Shown: one piece after another, positions 1-8,461 of the stretch
Numbering within the stretch: position 1 is the first letter of the stretch
Layout: each line of letters opens with the position of its first letter
Assembly (NCBI GenBank): GCA_038040445.1
Contig: JBBPIG010000007.1
Location: 1 to 64,000 of the forward strand
Length of the DNA stretch: 64,000 nt
Direction: 5' to 3'
From: Acidobacteriota bacterium
Lineage (GTDB): Bacteria; Acidobacteriota; Blastocatellia; UBA7656
Notes under the pieces: model-generated
What the model saw: only the letters and a program-made list of their open reading frames with translations
Told to the model about the DNA's origin: nothing
The model's database searches: none
Translations under genes and position numbers: made by a program

Positions 1-1
1 C

Positions 2-1057
2 GCGTTCGGTCTCAGCTCGGGGTTGTTTTACGTGCCCGGTACTTTCACCCCAACAGACGAGGTCATTGAGCTGGCGCGAGTCGCCGCCCGTTTCGGCGGC
101 ATCTACATCTCGCACATGCGCGACGAAGCGGCGGGCATAGTCGATAGCGTCAAAGAGACGATAGCGATAGGCGAACGCGGCGGGCTTCCCACTCAGGTGA
201 CTCACCACAAAATCATCGGTCCCGCGAACTGGGGAAAGAGTCTCGAGACGTTGCGCTTGATCGACGAAGCGCGTGCGCGTGGAGTCGACGCGACGATCGA
301 TCAGTATCCTTACACCGCTTCGAGCACGAGCATTCAAGCGGCGCTGCTTCCCGCGTGGGCGCAAGAAGGTGGCCGCACTGAGATTATGAAGCGGCTCAAG
401 GACCCGGCGACGCGCGCGCAGATCAAAGCAGAGACCATCAGGATCATCAAACACGAGCGCGGCGGCGGAGATCCAAAGAATATCGTCATCGCCGGCTGTG
501 GATGGGATTCGTCGCTTGCGGGGAAGAACCTCGCCGATGTCGCTCGCTTGCGTGGAATGGAGCCGACGGTTGAAAACGCCGCCGAAGCCGCCTTGTGGAT
601 CGTTGAAAGCGGCGGCTGCGGTGGAATTTTTCACGCGATCAACGAAGCAGACCTCGAGAGGATCCTCAAACATCCGGCGACGATGATTGGCTCGGATGGT
701 GAGATTCCGATCTTCGGACAAGCTCACCCGCATCCACGAAGCTACGGCACGTTTGCTCGAGTTCTGGCCGTGTACGTTCGCGACCGGCACACGATCACGC
801 TCGAGGACGCGGTGCGAAAGATGTCTTCGTTCCCGGCCCAGCGTCTCGGCTTGATCGATCGCGGGCTGCTGCGGCCCGGAATGAAAGCCGACATCGCCAT
901 CTTCGATCCCGCTCGCGTACGCGACGCCGCGACGTTCGAGCGGCCGCACCAATACGCCGAAGGTTTTTCAGCGGTGATTGTGAATGGGCAGGTCGTGTTC
1001 GAGCGAGGAGGGATGACCGCGGCTCGACCCGGCAAGGTTTTGTACAAACGACAGTGA
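2..1057 (+). CDS. N-acyl-D-amino-acid deacylase (amidohydrolase), 5' partial
   Basis: The reading frame is open at the left edge, so the N-terminus lies outside the window; the internal TTG at 23 is not a credible start because family-like residues (G-L-S-S-G) continue upstream of it. The amidohydrolase core shows S-H-M-R-D-E near nt 110, T-H-H-K near nt 200, the D-Q-Y-P-Y-T-A-S block near nt 300 and G-S-D-G-E near nt 690, which carries the catalytic Asp of the D-aminoacylase family. The C-terminal end has the usual R-x-G-L-L-R-P-G-M-K-A-D-I small beta domain. The enzyme would hydrolyse N-acyl-D-amino acids in the cytoplasm or periplasm. Its stop overlaps the GTG of the next gene by four bases, so the two are probably translationally coupled. 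Exact substrate cannot be told from sequence. Confidence 0.9.
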   Translation, partial: AFGLSSGLFYVPGTFTPTDEVIELARVAARFGGIYISHMRDEAAGIVDSVKETIAIGERGGLPTQVTHHKIIGPANWGKSLETLRLIDEARARGVDATIDQYPYTASSTSIQAALLPAWAQEGGRTEIMKRLKDPATRAQIKAETIRIIKHERGGGDPKNIVIAGCGWDSSLAGKNLADVARLRGMEPTVENAAEAALWIVESGGCGGIFHAINEADLERILKHPATMIGSDGEIPIFGQAHPHPRSYGTFARVLAVYVRDRHTITLEDAVRKMSSFPAQRLGLIDRGLLRPGMKADIAIFDPARVRDAATFERPHQYAEGFSAVIVNGQVVFERGGMTAARPGKVLYKRQ

Positions 1058-1821
1058 GCAACGACGTGAACGTGTTTCAAAACCAGACGTTGAAGGACGC
1101 GCGTGAAGCCATCTCGCGCGGCGTTGTTGTGATTCTGCCGGTCGGCTCTACCGAAGCTCACGGACCGCACTTGCCGCTCGCGACCGACGTCATCATCTCT
1201 GAAGAGATGTCGCGTCGCGCTGCTGAGAAGCTCAACGCACACGGCGTCGAAACGCTCGTCCTGCCCGCGGTCGCTTACAGCGTGACCGATTTCAGCTCAG
1301 AGTTTCCCGGCACCATTTCAATAAAGAGGGAAACGGCTGTCGCGTTGCTACACGACATCTGTGTGTCGCTCTACAAACAAGGCGCGCGGCTTGTCGCGGT
1401 AGCCAACTCGCACCTTGAGCCGGAACACGTCGCGTCAATCAACGAAGCGATCGAAAAGGTTAAGCAGGAAACCGGCCGCACGGTCGCGTTTCCCGATAAA
1501 CGAAGGCGACGATGGGCCGGGACGCTCACGGAAGAGTTTCGCCGCGGCGATTGCCACGCCGGATCATATGAGACTTCGTTGGTTATGGCTGCCCGGCCCG
1601 ATCTTGTGCGAGAAGAGATTCGCCGGTCGCTTGATCGAGTCCCCATCTCGATCTCGGAAAAGATCAGGGAAGGCGCGAGCACTTTCACCGAAGCGGGCGG
1701 GACGGAGGCGTACTTCGGCGATCCGCAAGCGGCCTCGCGAGAAGAAGGCGAGGCAACCTATGAAGCGCTATCGGACATGATCGTCACGTCCGTGATGGAA
1801 GCCTTGAAGGAGACTTCGTGA
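1054..1821 (+). CDS. Creatininase-family amidohydrolase
   Basis: A 255-residue metal-dependent amidohydrolase. The motif G-S-T-E-A-H-G-P-H-L-P-L-A-T-D spans residues 31-45, so Glu34, His36 and Asp45 fall at the same numbers as the metal ligands of Pseudomonas creatininase, and N-S-H-L-E places His120 and Glu122 at the other two ligand positions. H-A-G-S-Y-E-T-S follows near residue 170. Full family length. The GTG start overlaps the deacylase stop (GTGA), suggesting one transcription unit for amide or acyl-amino-acid breakdown. The family also includes formamide hydrolases and maturation enzymes of peptide-derived cofactors, so creatinine is only one possible substrate. Confidence 0.9.
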   Translation: MSNDVNVFQNQTLKDAREAISRGVVVILPVGSTEAHGPHLPLATDVIISEEMSRRAAEKLNAHGVETLVLPAVAYSVTDFSSEFPGTISIKRETAVALLHDICVSLYKQGARLVAVANSHLEPEHVASINEAIEKVKQETGRTVAFPDKRRRRWAGTLTEEFRRGDCHAGSYETSLVMAARPDLVREEIRRSLDRVPISISEKIREGASTFTEAGGTEAYFGDPQAASREEGEATYEALSDMIVTSVMEALKETS

Positions 1822-1830
1822 GGATGAATC

Positions 1831-1892
1831 AAACACAAAGGCACCAAGACACAAAGCTGGTTTGTTCTTTGTGTCTTCGTGCATTTGTGTTT
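1831..1892. repeat. Inverted repeat, 26-bp arms
   Basis: Arms 1831-1856 and 1867-1892 are reverse complements with two mismatches and a 10-nt loop. The arms are made of an acacaaag-type octamer run. The element fills the gap between the creatininase stop and the methyltransferase start, and a similar sequence occurs at 55969-56062. It could act as a terminator-like hairpin, but it has no U-tract. Confidence 0.8.
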
Positions 1893-1926
1893 AGGATCTG
1901 TTCTCGCTAGATCGTGTACTGAAGAC

Positions 1927-3042
1927 ATGGATCCTACGCTATCCGAAGACATTCAAGCAGCCCAGTCGAGCTATGGCTCTGTCCAACTTGATAGAGTTAA
2001 GTTCATCGCTCTGCTCGGCGGGTTAGAGTCCGACGACGATATCGGCTCACTGAGGCACAAGACAGCCGAGCTGAAGCGGATGATCACCTCACATGACGGA
2101 GCAGTTTTCGCCGATGCCGGTTCAAACGGGAATGTCGTCTCTTTGAGAACGGATGTCCTGGCTTCCGAGCTTGACCAGATCCTGGAAGCTCGTACGATCG
2201 AACGCGCCAAATACTATGTGAAGCGGCTGGAGCGCGGAGTCAAGAAGGTCAAGACATCAAAGATCAACGACATCAATCTCCACCGCTGGAAAGAACACAC
2301 CGACATCATCACCGACAGCCTCTGGGTCTTGCCCAAACGTGACAGCGCCGGTGCACATCTCGCGTCCTATTGGGGAAATTTCATTCCACAGATTCCCCAT
2401 CAACTGATGCTTCGCTACACCAAGAAGGGCGACTGGGTCCTGGATCCTTTTGTCGGAAGCGGAACGACGCTGATTGAATGCAGAAGGCTTGGCCGGAACG
2501 GCATCGGCATCGAGCTGAATTCCGGCGTTGCAAACCAGGCGCTTGAACTGGTGGGCAAAGAAAGAAACCGGTACTCGGTAAGAACAGAGATATTTGCCGG
2601 CGACGCGAGGAAGATTGACGCCCTGCGGATGATGGATGATCTCGATGCGAAGCAAGTCCAGCTTCTGATAATGCATCCGCCTTATCACGACATCATCAGC
2701 TTTTCAGAGGACGGCAACGACCTGTCGAACGCGGCGACCACCGATGAGTTCTTAAAGATGTTCGGGGAAACGCTGGACAACATCGATCCAGTTCTCGAGC
2801 GCGGAAGATATTTTGCTCTGGTCATTGGCGACAAATACTCCAAAGGTGAATGGATTCCCCTGGGATTTCATTGCATGAGTGAAGTGCTCAAACGGGCGTA
2901 TTCGCTAAAGAGCATCGTCGTGAAGAACTTTGAAGAGACGCGGGCAAAGCGAGATCAGAAGCAGCTCTGGCGGTACCGGGCGCTCGCCGGCGGGTTCTAC
3001 ATCTTCAAGCACGAATACATTTTCATCTTCAAGAAGAAGTGA
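1927..3042 (+). CDS. Site-specific DNA methyltransferase (N4/N6-type), orphan
   Basis: A 371-residue AdoMet-dependent DNA methylase. The AdoMet-binding motif D-P-F-V-G-S-G-T-T is at about residues 173-181, followed by an acidic strand (G-I-E-L-N). The catalytic motif is M-H-P-P-Y near residue 250, with His in place of the usual Asp, Asn or Ser. The order, binding motif before catalytic motif, fits the gamma-like class or a circular variant. ATG 1927 is preferred to the in-frame GTG at 1879, which lies inside the inverted repeat. No restriction enzyme is adjacent, so it is an orphan or regulatory methylase, or a remnant of a mobile module. Confidence 0.85.
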   Translation: MDPTLSEDIQAAQSSYGSVQLDRVKFIALLGGLESDDDIGSLRHKTAELKRMITSHDGAVFADAGSNGNVVSLRTDVLASELDQILEARTIERAKYYVKRLERGVKKVKTSKINDINLHRWKEHTDIITDSLWVLPKRDSAGAHLASYWGNFIPQIPHQLMLRYTKKGDWVLDPFVGSGTTLIECRRLGRNGIGIELNSGVANQALELVGKERNRYSVRTEIFAGDARKIDALRMMDDLDAKQVQLLIMHPPYHDIISFSEDGNDLSNAATTDEFLKMFGETLDNIDPVLERGRYFALVIGDKYSKGEWIPLGFHCMSEVLKRAYSLKSIVVKNFEETRAKRDQKQLWRYRALAGGFYIFKHEYIFIFKKK

Positions 3043-3069
3043 GGGCTCGCGGCCGAGGCCTCCCGAATA

Positions 3070-3109
3070 CCCCACACAGCAGTGTGGGGATGCAACCACT
3101 ACGTGGTTG
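3070..3109. repeat. Pair of small perfect hairpins
   Basis: The first stem is CCCCACAC/GTGTGGGG with a 4-nt loop (3070-3089); the second is CAACCAC/GTGGTTG with a 3-nt loop (3093-3109). They begin 27 bases after the methyltransferase stop. They may terminate transcription, though no U-tract follows. Confidence 0.6.
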
Positions 3110-3291
3110 GTGGGATTAGCCGTGACCACTTGTCTGTTATCGACTTTTTCAGCAGCCTGCCAGGCGACGGTGGTCTGCGTCTCCGGGCGACTGCTTCGTT
3201 CCGACAGGTTGAAGCGCATACGCGTCCGACCCTTACACAAACCCGGCAGGGCATCCCCCTCCAACAGCCTCAGAACCTATGACTCAAGTTA

Positions 3292-3318
3292 TTGACTTAG
3301 CCTCTTTGGTTTTATAAG
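3292..3318 (+). promoter_or_regulatory. Candidate sigma70-type promoter for the kinase gene
   Basis: TTGACT at 3292-3297 and TATAAG at 3313-3318 are separated by 15 bases, slightly short of the optimum, and lie about 38 bases before the ATG at 3356. Confidence 0.4.
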
Positions 3319-3355
3319 CTTCCGCCGACGCTTCAGAAGTTATCTCCCCAGCACC

Positions 3356-6166
3356 ATGACACTAGCTAGTGGAACCCGGTTCGGCCCCTACGAGATACTC
3401 TCCCACCTTGGCGCGGGCGGGATGGGGCAGGTCTATTTGGCTCAAGACGTCAAGCTGCGTCGTAAAGTGGCTCTCAAGCTGCTCAGCGCTGAATTCGCCG
3501 ACAATCAGGATAGGCTTCGGCGTTTCATTCGGGAGGCTGAAACTGCCGCGGGACTCAGCCATCCTAACGCCGCCCATATCTATGAGGTGAGTCAGGCGGA
3601 TTCGATCAACTTTATCGCAATGGAGTATGTCGAAGGCGAGACGCTTCGCCGCCGTGCTGTTCATACCAAACTCAGCACGGATGAAATCCTTGATATAGCT
3701 GTTCAAGTTGCAAGCGCACTCACAGCGGCACACCAGGCAGGCATCGTTCACCGTGACATAAAGCCGGAAAACATCATGCTGCGCCCCGACGGCTACGTCA
3801 AAGTACTGGATTTTGGCCTCGCAAAGCTGACTGAAAGGCAAGCGCCGGCTGGCGACACCGAAGCGATTACCATGGCCAACGTGGATACAGATCCCGGTAA
3901 GGTGATGGGCACTGTGGCTTACATGTCACCCGAGCAGGCGCGGGGACTTGTGGTAGATGCCCGAAGCGACATCTTCAGCCTCGGCGTAGTGATCTACGAG
4001 ATGGTCACAGGCCACAAACCGTTTCAAGGGGAAACTTCTACCGATGTCTTCGTTTCGATATTAAAGACCGAACCGGCGCCGCTCGCGAGGTATTCCCCAG
4101 AAGTCCCAACTGAACTTCAGCGAGTTGTCAGCAAAGCTCTGCGCAAAGACAGGGAAGAACGCTACCAAACCACCAAAGATCTACTCTTAGACGTAAGGAG
4201 CCTCAAACAGGAGTTGGAATTTCAGGCGAAGCTACAGTTCTCCCTGTCATCAGAAGTAAGTGGCGTAGCGGCGGCTGCATCAGGAAGCGGGCAGATAGCA
4301 CTAGCAACGGCAAGGCAAACAGCAGCTCACTCCATCGATGCAGCAACACGGACAACGTCCAGCGCTGAGTATCTAATCAGTGAGTTCAAGAGTCACAAGA
4401 GAGCCGCCCTACTCGTTCTTGCAGTCATCATTGTTGCGGCAGCGGGACTTGCCTTCGGGCTGCTTAAAATAACCGGCCGGAACAATTCATCAGTGCCTTT
4501 CCAAGCGATGAAGATAACCAGGCTCACCACCACTGGCAAAGCCTTGTGGACATCGCTTTCCATCTCGGCCGATGGCAAGTACGTCACTTATGTGGTGGAT
4601 GATGACAGGAGACAGAGCCTCTGGGTCAAGCACGTGGCAACCAACAGTAATGTCCAGCTCGTGCCCCCGGCTGACGTCGAGTACCGCGGAGTCACCTTCT
4701 CCCGCGATGGCAACTATGTTTATTACGCCAACTCGTATAAGAACGATCCTGTAGGCGCGCTCTACCAGGTCCCGGTTCTGGGAGGAACCGGAAGAAAGAT
4801 ACTGGAGGGTATTGATGGACCTGTCACATTTTCTCCTGATGGCAAGCGGCTCGCGTTTGTGCGCGAGTATCTAAGCAAAGCAGAGAGAGTATTGATAGTG
4901 GCAAACGTGGATGGCACCGGAGAACAGAAACTCGCCACGCGCAAGAACCCTGACTATTTTGTGCGAAGAGGCCCGGCCTGGTCGGCTGATGGAAAGATCA
5001 TCGTATGTCCGGCTGGGAGTAATATCGGCAGTTACCAAAACCTGGTTGAAGTGCAGGTAGAAAGCGGATCAGAAAAGCCGATCTCCACTCATAGGTTTGT
5101 TGAAGTTGGACAGGTCGCCTGGCTGCCAAACGGTACTGGCCTGTTGATGACAGCCGCTGATCGACGCCCAAACCCAAGCCAGATCTACTACCTCTCGTAT
5201 CCAGGCGGCGAGCTGCGGAAAGTCACCAATGACTTGAACAACTACTATGGCGTAAGCTTGACGGCAGACCTGAATACCCTGGTAGCTGTGCAACATGATG
5301 TGCTCTCCCGCATCTGGATCGCTCCGAGTGAAGATACCAGCCGAGCTAAGCAGATCACGTCCGGCAAGGTTGATGGAGGGGATGGTATCTGCTGGACTCC
5401 CGATGACCGGATAGTCTACCAATCAACTGCGGGCGGGAGTTACGAACTTTGGATTATGGACGCGGATGGAAGCAATCAAAAGCAACTGACGGGTCGAACC
5501 GGGGTTGAAGGTGCGGCTTCGAATGTTGCAAGGGGCTCTCCTTCGGTCTCACCCGACGGGCGCTACATCGTTTTCCGCGGTAACAGCACGGGTAGTTTTG
5601 ATATCTGGCGCATGGACAGCAACGGTGACAATCTCAAACAATTGACGACTGACGGCGCCGCATTCAGCCCGGCGTGTTCACCCGACGGTCAATGGGTGGT
5701 TTACACATCGAATAGTTCTGGAAAGGATACCTTACTTAGAGTAGGCATCAATGGGGGCGAGCCTTTGCAGCTCACAGATAAGCCGTCACCTCACCCGGCC
5801 ATCTCCCCTGATGGGAAGTTGATAGCGTGCTATTACGGCGACGAGCGGTCGAATTCGCCGTGGAAGATCGCGCTCATACCATTTGAAGGAGGGCAGCCGG
5901 CGAAACTGTTAGACGTCCCGCCAACCGTAAATTTAGACACGCCTATTAAGTGGACACCTGATGGGCGTGCGGTAGTATACGGTGACAGCCGCAACGGCAT
6001 TTCAAATATTTGGAGCCAGCCCGTCGATGGTGGCCCGCCGAAACAGTTGACCAACTTCAATACTGATGGGATCTTGCACTTCGATTGGTCCCGTGATGGA
6101 AAGCAACTTGCCTGCTCGCGAGGCAATGAGATTTCTGACATCATCCTGATGGGTAACTCTAAATAA
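3356..6166 (+). CDS. Membrane Ser/Thr protein kinase with C-terminal TolB/WD40-like propeller
   Basis: 936 residues. An N-terminal Hanks-type kinase (about residues 8-285) has the glycine loop G-A-G-G-M-G-Q-V-Y, the V-A-L-K lysine, H-R-D-I-K-P-E-N near 132-139, D-F-G-L-A-K near 152 and S-P-E-Q-A-R-G. A linker leads to one transmembrane helix at about 347-370. The extracytoplasmic half contains repeated S-P-D-G-K-x-(I/L)-(A/V)-(F/V) and I-W-x-M-D-(A/S)-(D/N)-G blades of the TolB/PD40 type. This kinase-TM-propeller layout is common in Acidobacteriota and would sense an external ligand and phosphorylate cytoplasmic proteins. Partners are unknown; neighbours give no clear target. Confidence 0.93.
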   Translation: MTLASGTRFGPYEILSHLGAGGMGQVYLAQDVKLRRKVALKLLSAEFADNQDRLRRFIREAETAAGLSHPNAAHIYEVSQADSINFIAMEYVEGETLRRRAVHTKLSTDEILDIAVQVASALTAAHQAGIVHRDIKPENIMLRPDGYVKVLDFGLAKLTERQAPAGDTEAITMANVDTDPGKVMGTVAYMSPEQARGLVVDARSDIFSLGVVIYEMVTGHKPFQGETSTDVFVSILKTEPAPLARYSPEVPTELQRVVSKALRKDREERYQTTKDLLLDVRSLKQELEFQAKLQFSLSSEVSGVAAAASGSGQIALATARQTAAHSIDAATRTTSSAEYLISEFKSHKRAALLVLAVIIVAAAGLAFGLLKITGRNNSSVPFQAMKITRLTTTGKALWTSLSISADGKYVTYVVDDDRRQSLWVKHVATNSNVQLVPPADVEYRGVTFSRDGNYVYYANSYKNDPVGALYQVPVLGGTGRKILEGIDGPVTFSPDGKRLAFVREYLSKAERVLIVANVDGTGEQKLATRKNPDYFVRRGPAWSADGKIIVCPAGSNIGSYQNLVEVQVESGSEKPISTHRFVEVGQVAWLPNGTGLLMTAADRRPNPSQIYYLSYPGGELRKVTNDLNNYYGVSLTADLNTLVAVQHDVLSRIWIAPSEDTSRAKQITSGKVDGGDGICWTPDDRIVYQSTAGGSYELWIMDADGSNQKQLTGRTGVEGAASNVARGSPSVSPDGRYIVFRGNSTGSFDIWRMDSNGDNLKQLTTDGAAFSPACSPDGQWVVYTSNSSGKDTLLRVGINGGEPLQLTDKPSPHPAISPDGKLIACYYGDERSNSPWKIALIPFEGGQPAKLLDVPPTVNLDTPIKWTPDGRAVVYGDSRNGISNIWSQPVDGGPPKQLTNFNTDGILHFDWSRDGKQLACSRGNEISDIILMGNSK

Positions 6167-6447
6167 GAGTCACTAGTTCCCTTTAACAACGCATCATAGC
6201 AACCTCAACAAGACTCTGCCGCCTCCCGAGACGCTACCGATTTCAATGTTACAGTTCACTAGTCCCCTTTCAATTCCACACCTCCAAACGAAGAAACAAT
6301 TGAACCAAACTCCTGCCTGTAGTAATCTGCACTTCGAATACTATCCCACATCTGCCCCTTCCTTTAAGCCTCCAATAAGCAGATAGAGTACAAGCCATTT
6401 CTAGTCACACTGTACAAGCGATCAGATCGGGCTCAGCTCCGGACGCG

Positions 6448-7578
6448 GTGAAGCTGGCCGCGGCCAGAGGTCTACTTCCGCTAACGAATGAGGCACTGCT
6501 CGAATCGTTGGTTGTGCTGAGTGCCGACGAAAACGAGGCCGTGCGCGCGGCGACCTCGGCGACCCTTGGCTCGCTCGATCCCGCAACGTTCTCTCATCTC
6601 GCCGCTCACGACGAGACTCCCGCGGAGGTGCTGGGTTTCCTTTGCTTGTGGCCGCGCGCGCCTCGCGAACTGGTCGAAGCCTTAATCTTCAATCCGTCCA
6701 CACCCGATGCGGCGCTCGCCCAACTCGCGGCGCGCAGCCCCGACTCAAAGATCATCGAGGCTATATCGCTTAAGCAGCAAAGCCTTATTCGATCGCCCGA
6801 GATCATCGACGCGATCCTGACCAATCCCGCTCATACGTTTGAGGCAGCGCGACGCGCCCGCGAAGTGCAGGAAGAGTTCTTTCAAAAGCAGTTCGGCGTG
6901 CGGATGATCGCCGATGAGCAGCGCGTGCGCGCCGACGTGGCGCGCGAGGCCGCGCGTGAGGCACGCGATACAGTCTCAGTCGGCGGCATTGACGACTTGA
7001 TACGGCTCGGCCTCATTGAAGAAGGAATTGATGACTGGCTGGTCACCGAGTATGAGCAAAGCTTTGGTCCCTTCGCTGCGTCGGCCCCGGGCCCAGATGA
7101 ACAGTTGGACATCGAGCGAGCAGTAGGCGAGGTTGCCGCTGAAACGTTCGACTTGACCGTCGATAGGATACCGGTCTTTCAGCGGGTCGCTTTGATGAGC
7201 ACGAAGGACAGGGTGATGCTCGCGATAAAAGGAACGCGCGAGGCTCGAATGATTCTGGTCCGCGATCCGAACCGCATAGTAGCGGGGGCGGTGTTGCGCA
7301 ACCCGCGGTTGACTGACGCAGAGGTGGAAAACATTGCTTCGGTGAAGACCGTGCCGGAAGACGTGCTGCGGCAGATTGGCCAGAATCGCGCGTGGACCCG
7401 TTCCTATGTTGTCATACACAACCTTGTGCGAAATTCGCGGACTCCCATCCCAACCAGCCTTGCCTTTATCAATCGAATTCAAACGCGCGATCTACGCGTG
7501 CTTTCCCAGAACAAGAACATCCCCGATGTTATCCGGCAGACCTCGTACCGCCTTTACTTGAAACGCAGCAGCGGTTGA
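6448..7578 (+). CDS. HEAT-like repeat protein of unknown function
   Basis: 376 residues, alpha-helical, with an N-terminal HEAT/leucine-rich-variant-like half (A-V-K-L-A-A-A-R-G, then E-A-V-R-A-A-T-S-A-T-L), a charged helix at about 125-175 and a second repeat-like half ending near residue 370. No catalytic motif is visible. I do not recognise a named function. GTG 6448 is the first canonical start, but the frame stays open to 6379 and the residues just upstream (A-I-R-S-G-S-A-P-D) read like part of the same domain, so the true N-terminus may be longer or damaged. No clear ribosome binding site precedes 6448. Confidence 0.75.
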   Translation: MKLAAARGLLPLTNEALLESLVVLSADENEAVRAATSATLGSLDPATFSHLAAHDETPAEVLGFLCLWPRAPRELVEALIFNPSTPDAALAQLAARSPDSKIIEAISLKQQSLIRSPEIIDAILTNPAHTFEAARRAREVQEEFFQKQFGVRMIADEQRVRADVAREAAREARDTVSVGGIDDLIRLGLIEEGIDDWLVTEYEQSFGPFAASAPGPDEQLDIERAVGEVAAETFDLTVDRIPVFQRVALMSTKDRVMLAIKGTREARMILVRDPNRIVAGAVLRNPRLTDAEVENIASVKTVPEDVLRQIGQNRAWTRSYVVIHNLVRNSRTPIPTSLAFINRIQTRDLRVLSQNKNIPDVIRQTSYRLYLKRSSG

Positions 7579-7733
7579 TCAAAGGCTTTGGTTATACACC
7601 CGGCGGCCAAACTGGCGAACGGCGCCGCGTTGAGGACGAAGGGACAAGCCTCAGACGTTTGCTAGTGACTTGTAACAGGCCGTTTTGCTAGCGATCAGCT
7701 GGGTACCAAATCGGTGCGAATACGTCAAAGCCC

Positions 7734-7800
7734 GTGTCATCCGTGGTCTATGAGTTCGTAAGGATTGCATTGCCGACGCCGCATAGACCACGGATGACAC
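7734..7800. repeat. Perfect 19-bp inverted repeat
   Basis: Arms 7734-7752 and 7782-7800 are exact reverse complements (GTGTCATCCGTGGTCTATG) around a 29-nt loop. It lies between two convergent genes (stops at 7578 and 7858) and could form a bidirectional terminator-like stem or be a small non-autonomous element. Confidence 0.85.
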
Positions 7801-7857
7801 TGCATTCGGCCGATTCGCGCGGATACCCCTCAGTCTTCACTCACTAGGCGAGGATGA

Positions 7858-8337
7858 CTACTGAAATCGCGAGACGATGAAGAAGCCCCCACCAATCGCG
7901 ATGGCGTCTTCCAACAGCGCCACCACGAAACCCGGCACCTTGAGAGTCTTGACCAGACGCGTTCGCGCCTCATAGCCGGCGAAGGCGCCGATTACTCCAC
8001 CCAAACCACCCAGCACTGCTCCGAACAAAACGGATTGATGAGCGGCCGTGCAGAGGGCGGCGCCCGACAGACCACCGAGTACGAGCCGAGCGATCAGGCC
8101 GAGTGGCGCCTTTCGGCTTGGTGTCTGCGGGAGCTTGTCCACGACCAGTTCGACAATCGCCGCCGCGGCTAAGATGTATGCGGCCGCTGTCGAGCCTAAG
8201 AAGGCCAGGTTGGATTGTTGAAGGTCGAGCCACTTCCAGTGAGCAGCCCAACTGACCACCGCCGGCGCAGTCATCGAACGCAGGCCGGCTATTACGCCGA
8301 TAGCAAACGCGAGGGCGAGAACTGAAGTTGTACTCAT
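7858..8337 (-). CDS. DUF4126 family membrane protein
   Basis: 159 residues with about four hydrophobic segments. The opening (hydrophobic helix, then G-L-R-S-M-T-A-P-A) and the closing E-D-A-I-A-I-G-G-G-F-F-I-V are characteristic of DUF4126 inner-membrane proteins. The frame can be extended 14 codons to 8379, but that extension is repeat-element sequence (M-P-A-L-P-G), so the ATG ending at 8337 is chosen. Function is unknown. The next gene upstream on the same strand ends about 90 bases away, with the inverted repeat between them. Confidence 0.88.
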   Translation of the reverse strand: MSTTSVLALAFAIGVIAGLRSMTAPAVVSWAAHWKWLDLQQSNLAFLGSTAAAYILAAAAIVELVVDKLPQTPSRKAPLGLIARLVLGGLSGAALCTAAHQSVLFGAVLGGLGGVIGAFAGYEARTRLVKTLKVPGFVVALLEDAIAIGGGFFIVSRFQ

Positions 8338-8361
8338 GGTCTGTCCGGTTTGGTCAACGTA

Positions 8362-8461
8362 CCCTGGGAGCGCAGGCATTCCTGCCTGCCTCTTTTCGGT
8401 GAACGGCTATTTATCTTTCCAGCGCAACGCTAAGCAGGCAGGGATGCCTGCGCTCCCAGGG
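8362..8461. repeat. Inverted repeat, 28-bp arms, overlapping the aldo/keto reductase end
   Basis: Arms 8362-8389 and 8434-8461 pair at 27 of 28 positions (core GGGAGCGCAGGCAT). This class of element is widespread in acidobacterial genomes. When translated its arms give the tell-tale peptides A-S-L-P-A and M-P-A-L-P-G. The right arm lies inside the reductase coding sequence and, with the adjacent bases, supplies its last residues and stop. Confidence 0.88.

Larger units (their letters stand above)
3043..3355. other. Intergenic region with two hairpins and a promoter
   Basis: No convincing gene is present. It holds two compact perfect hairpins (3070-3089 and 3093-3109) shortly after the methyltransferase stop, and a sigma70-like promoter ahead of the kinase gene. 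The middle (3110-3290) shows nothing recognisable. Confidence 0.6.
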
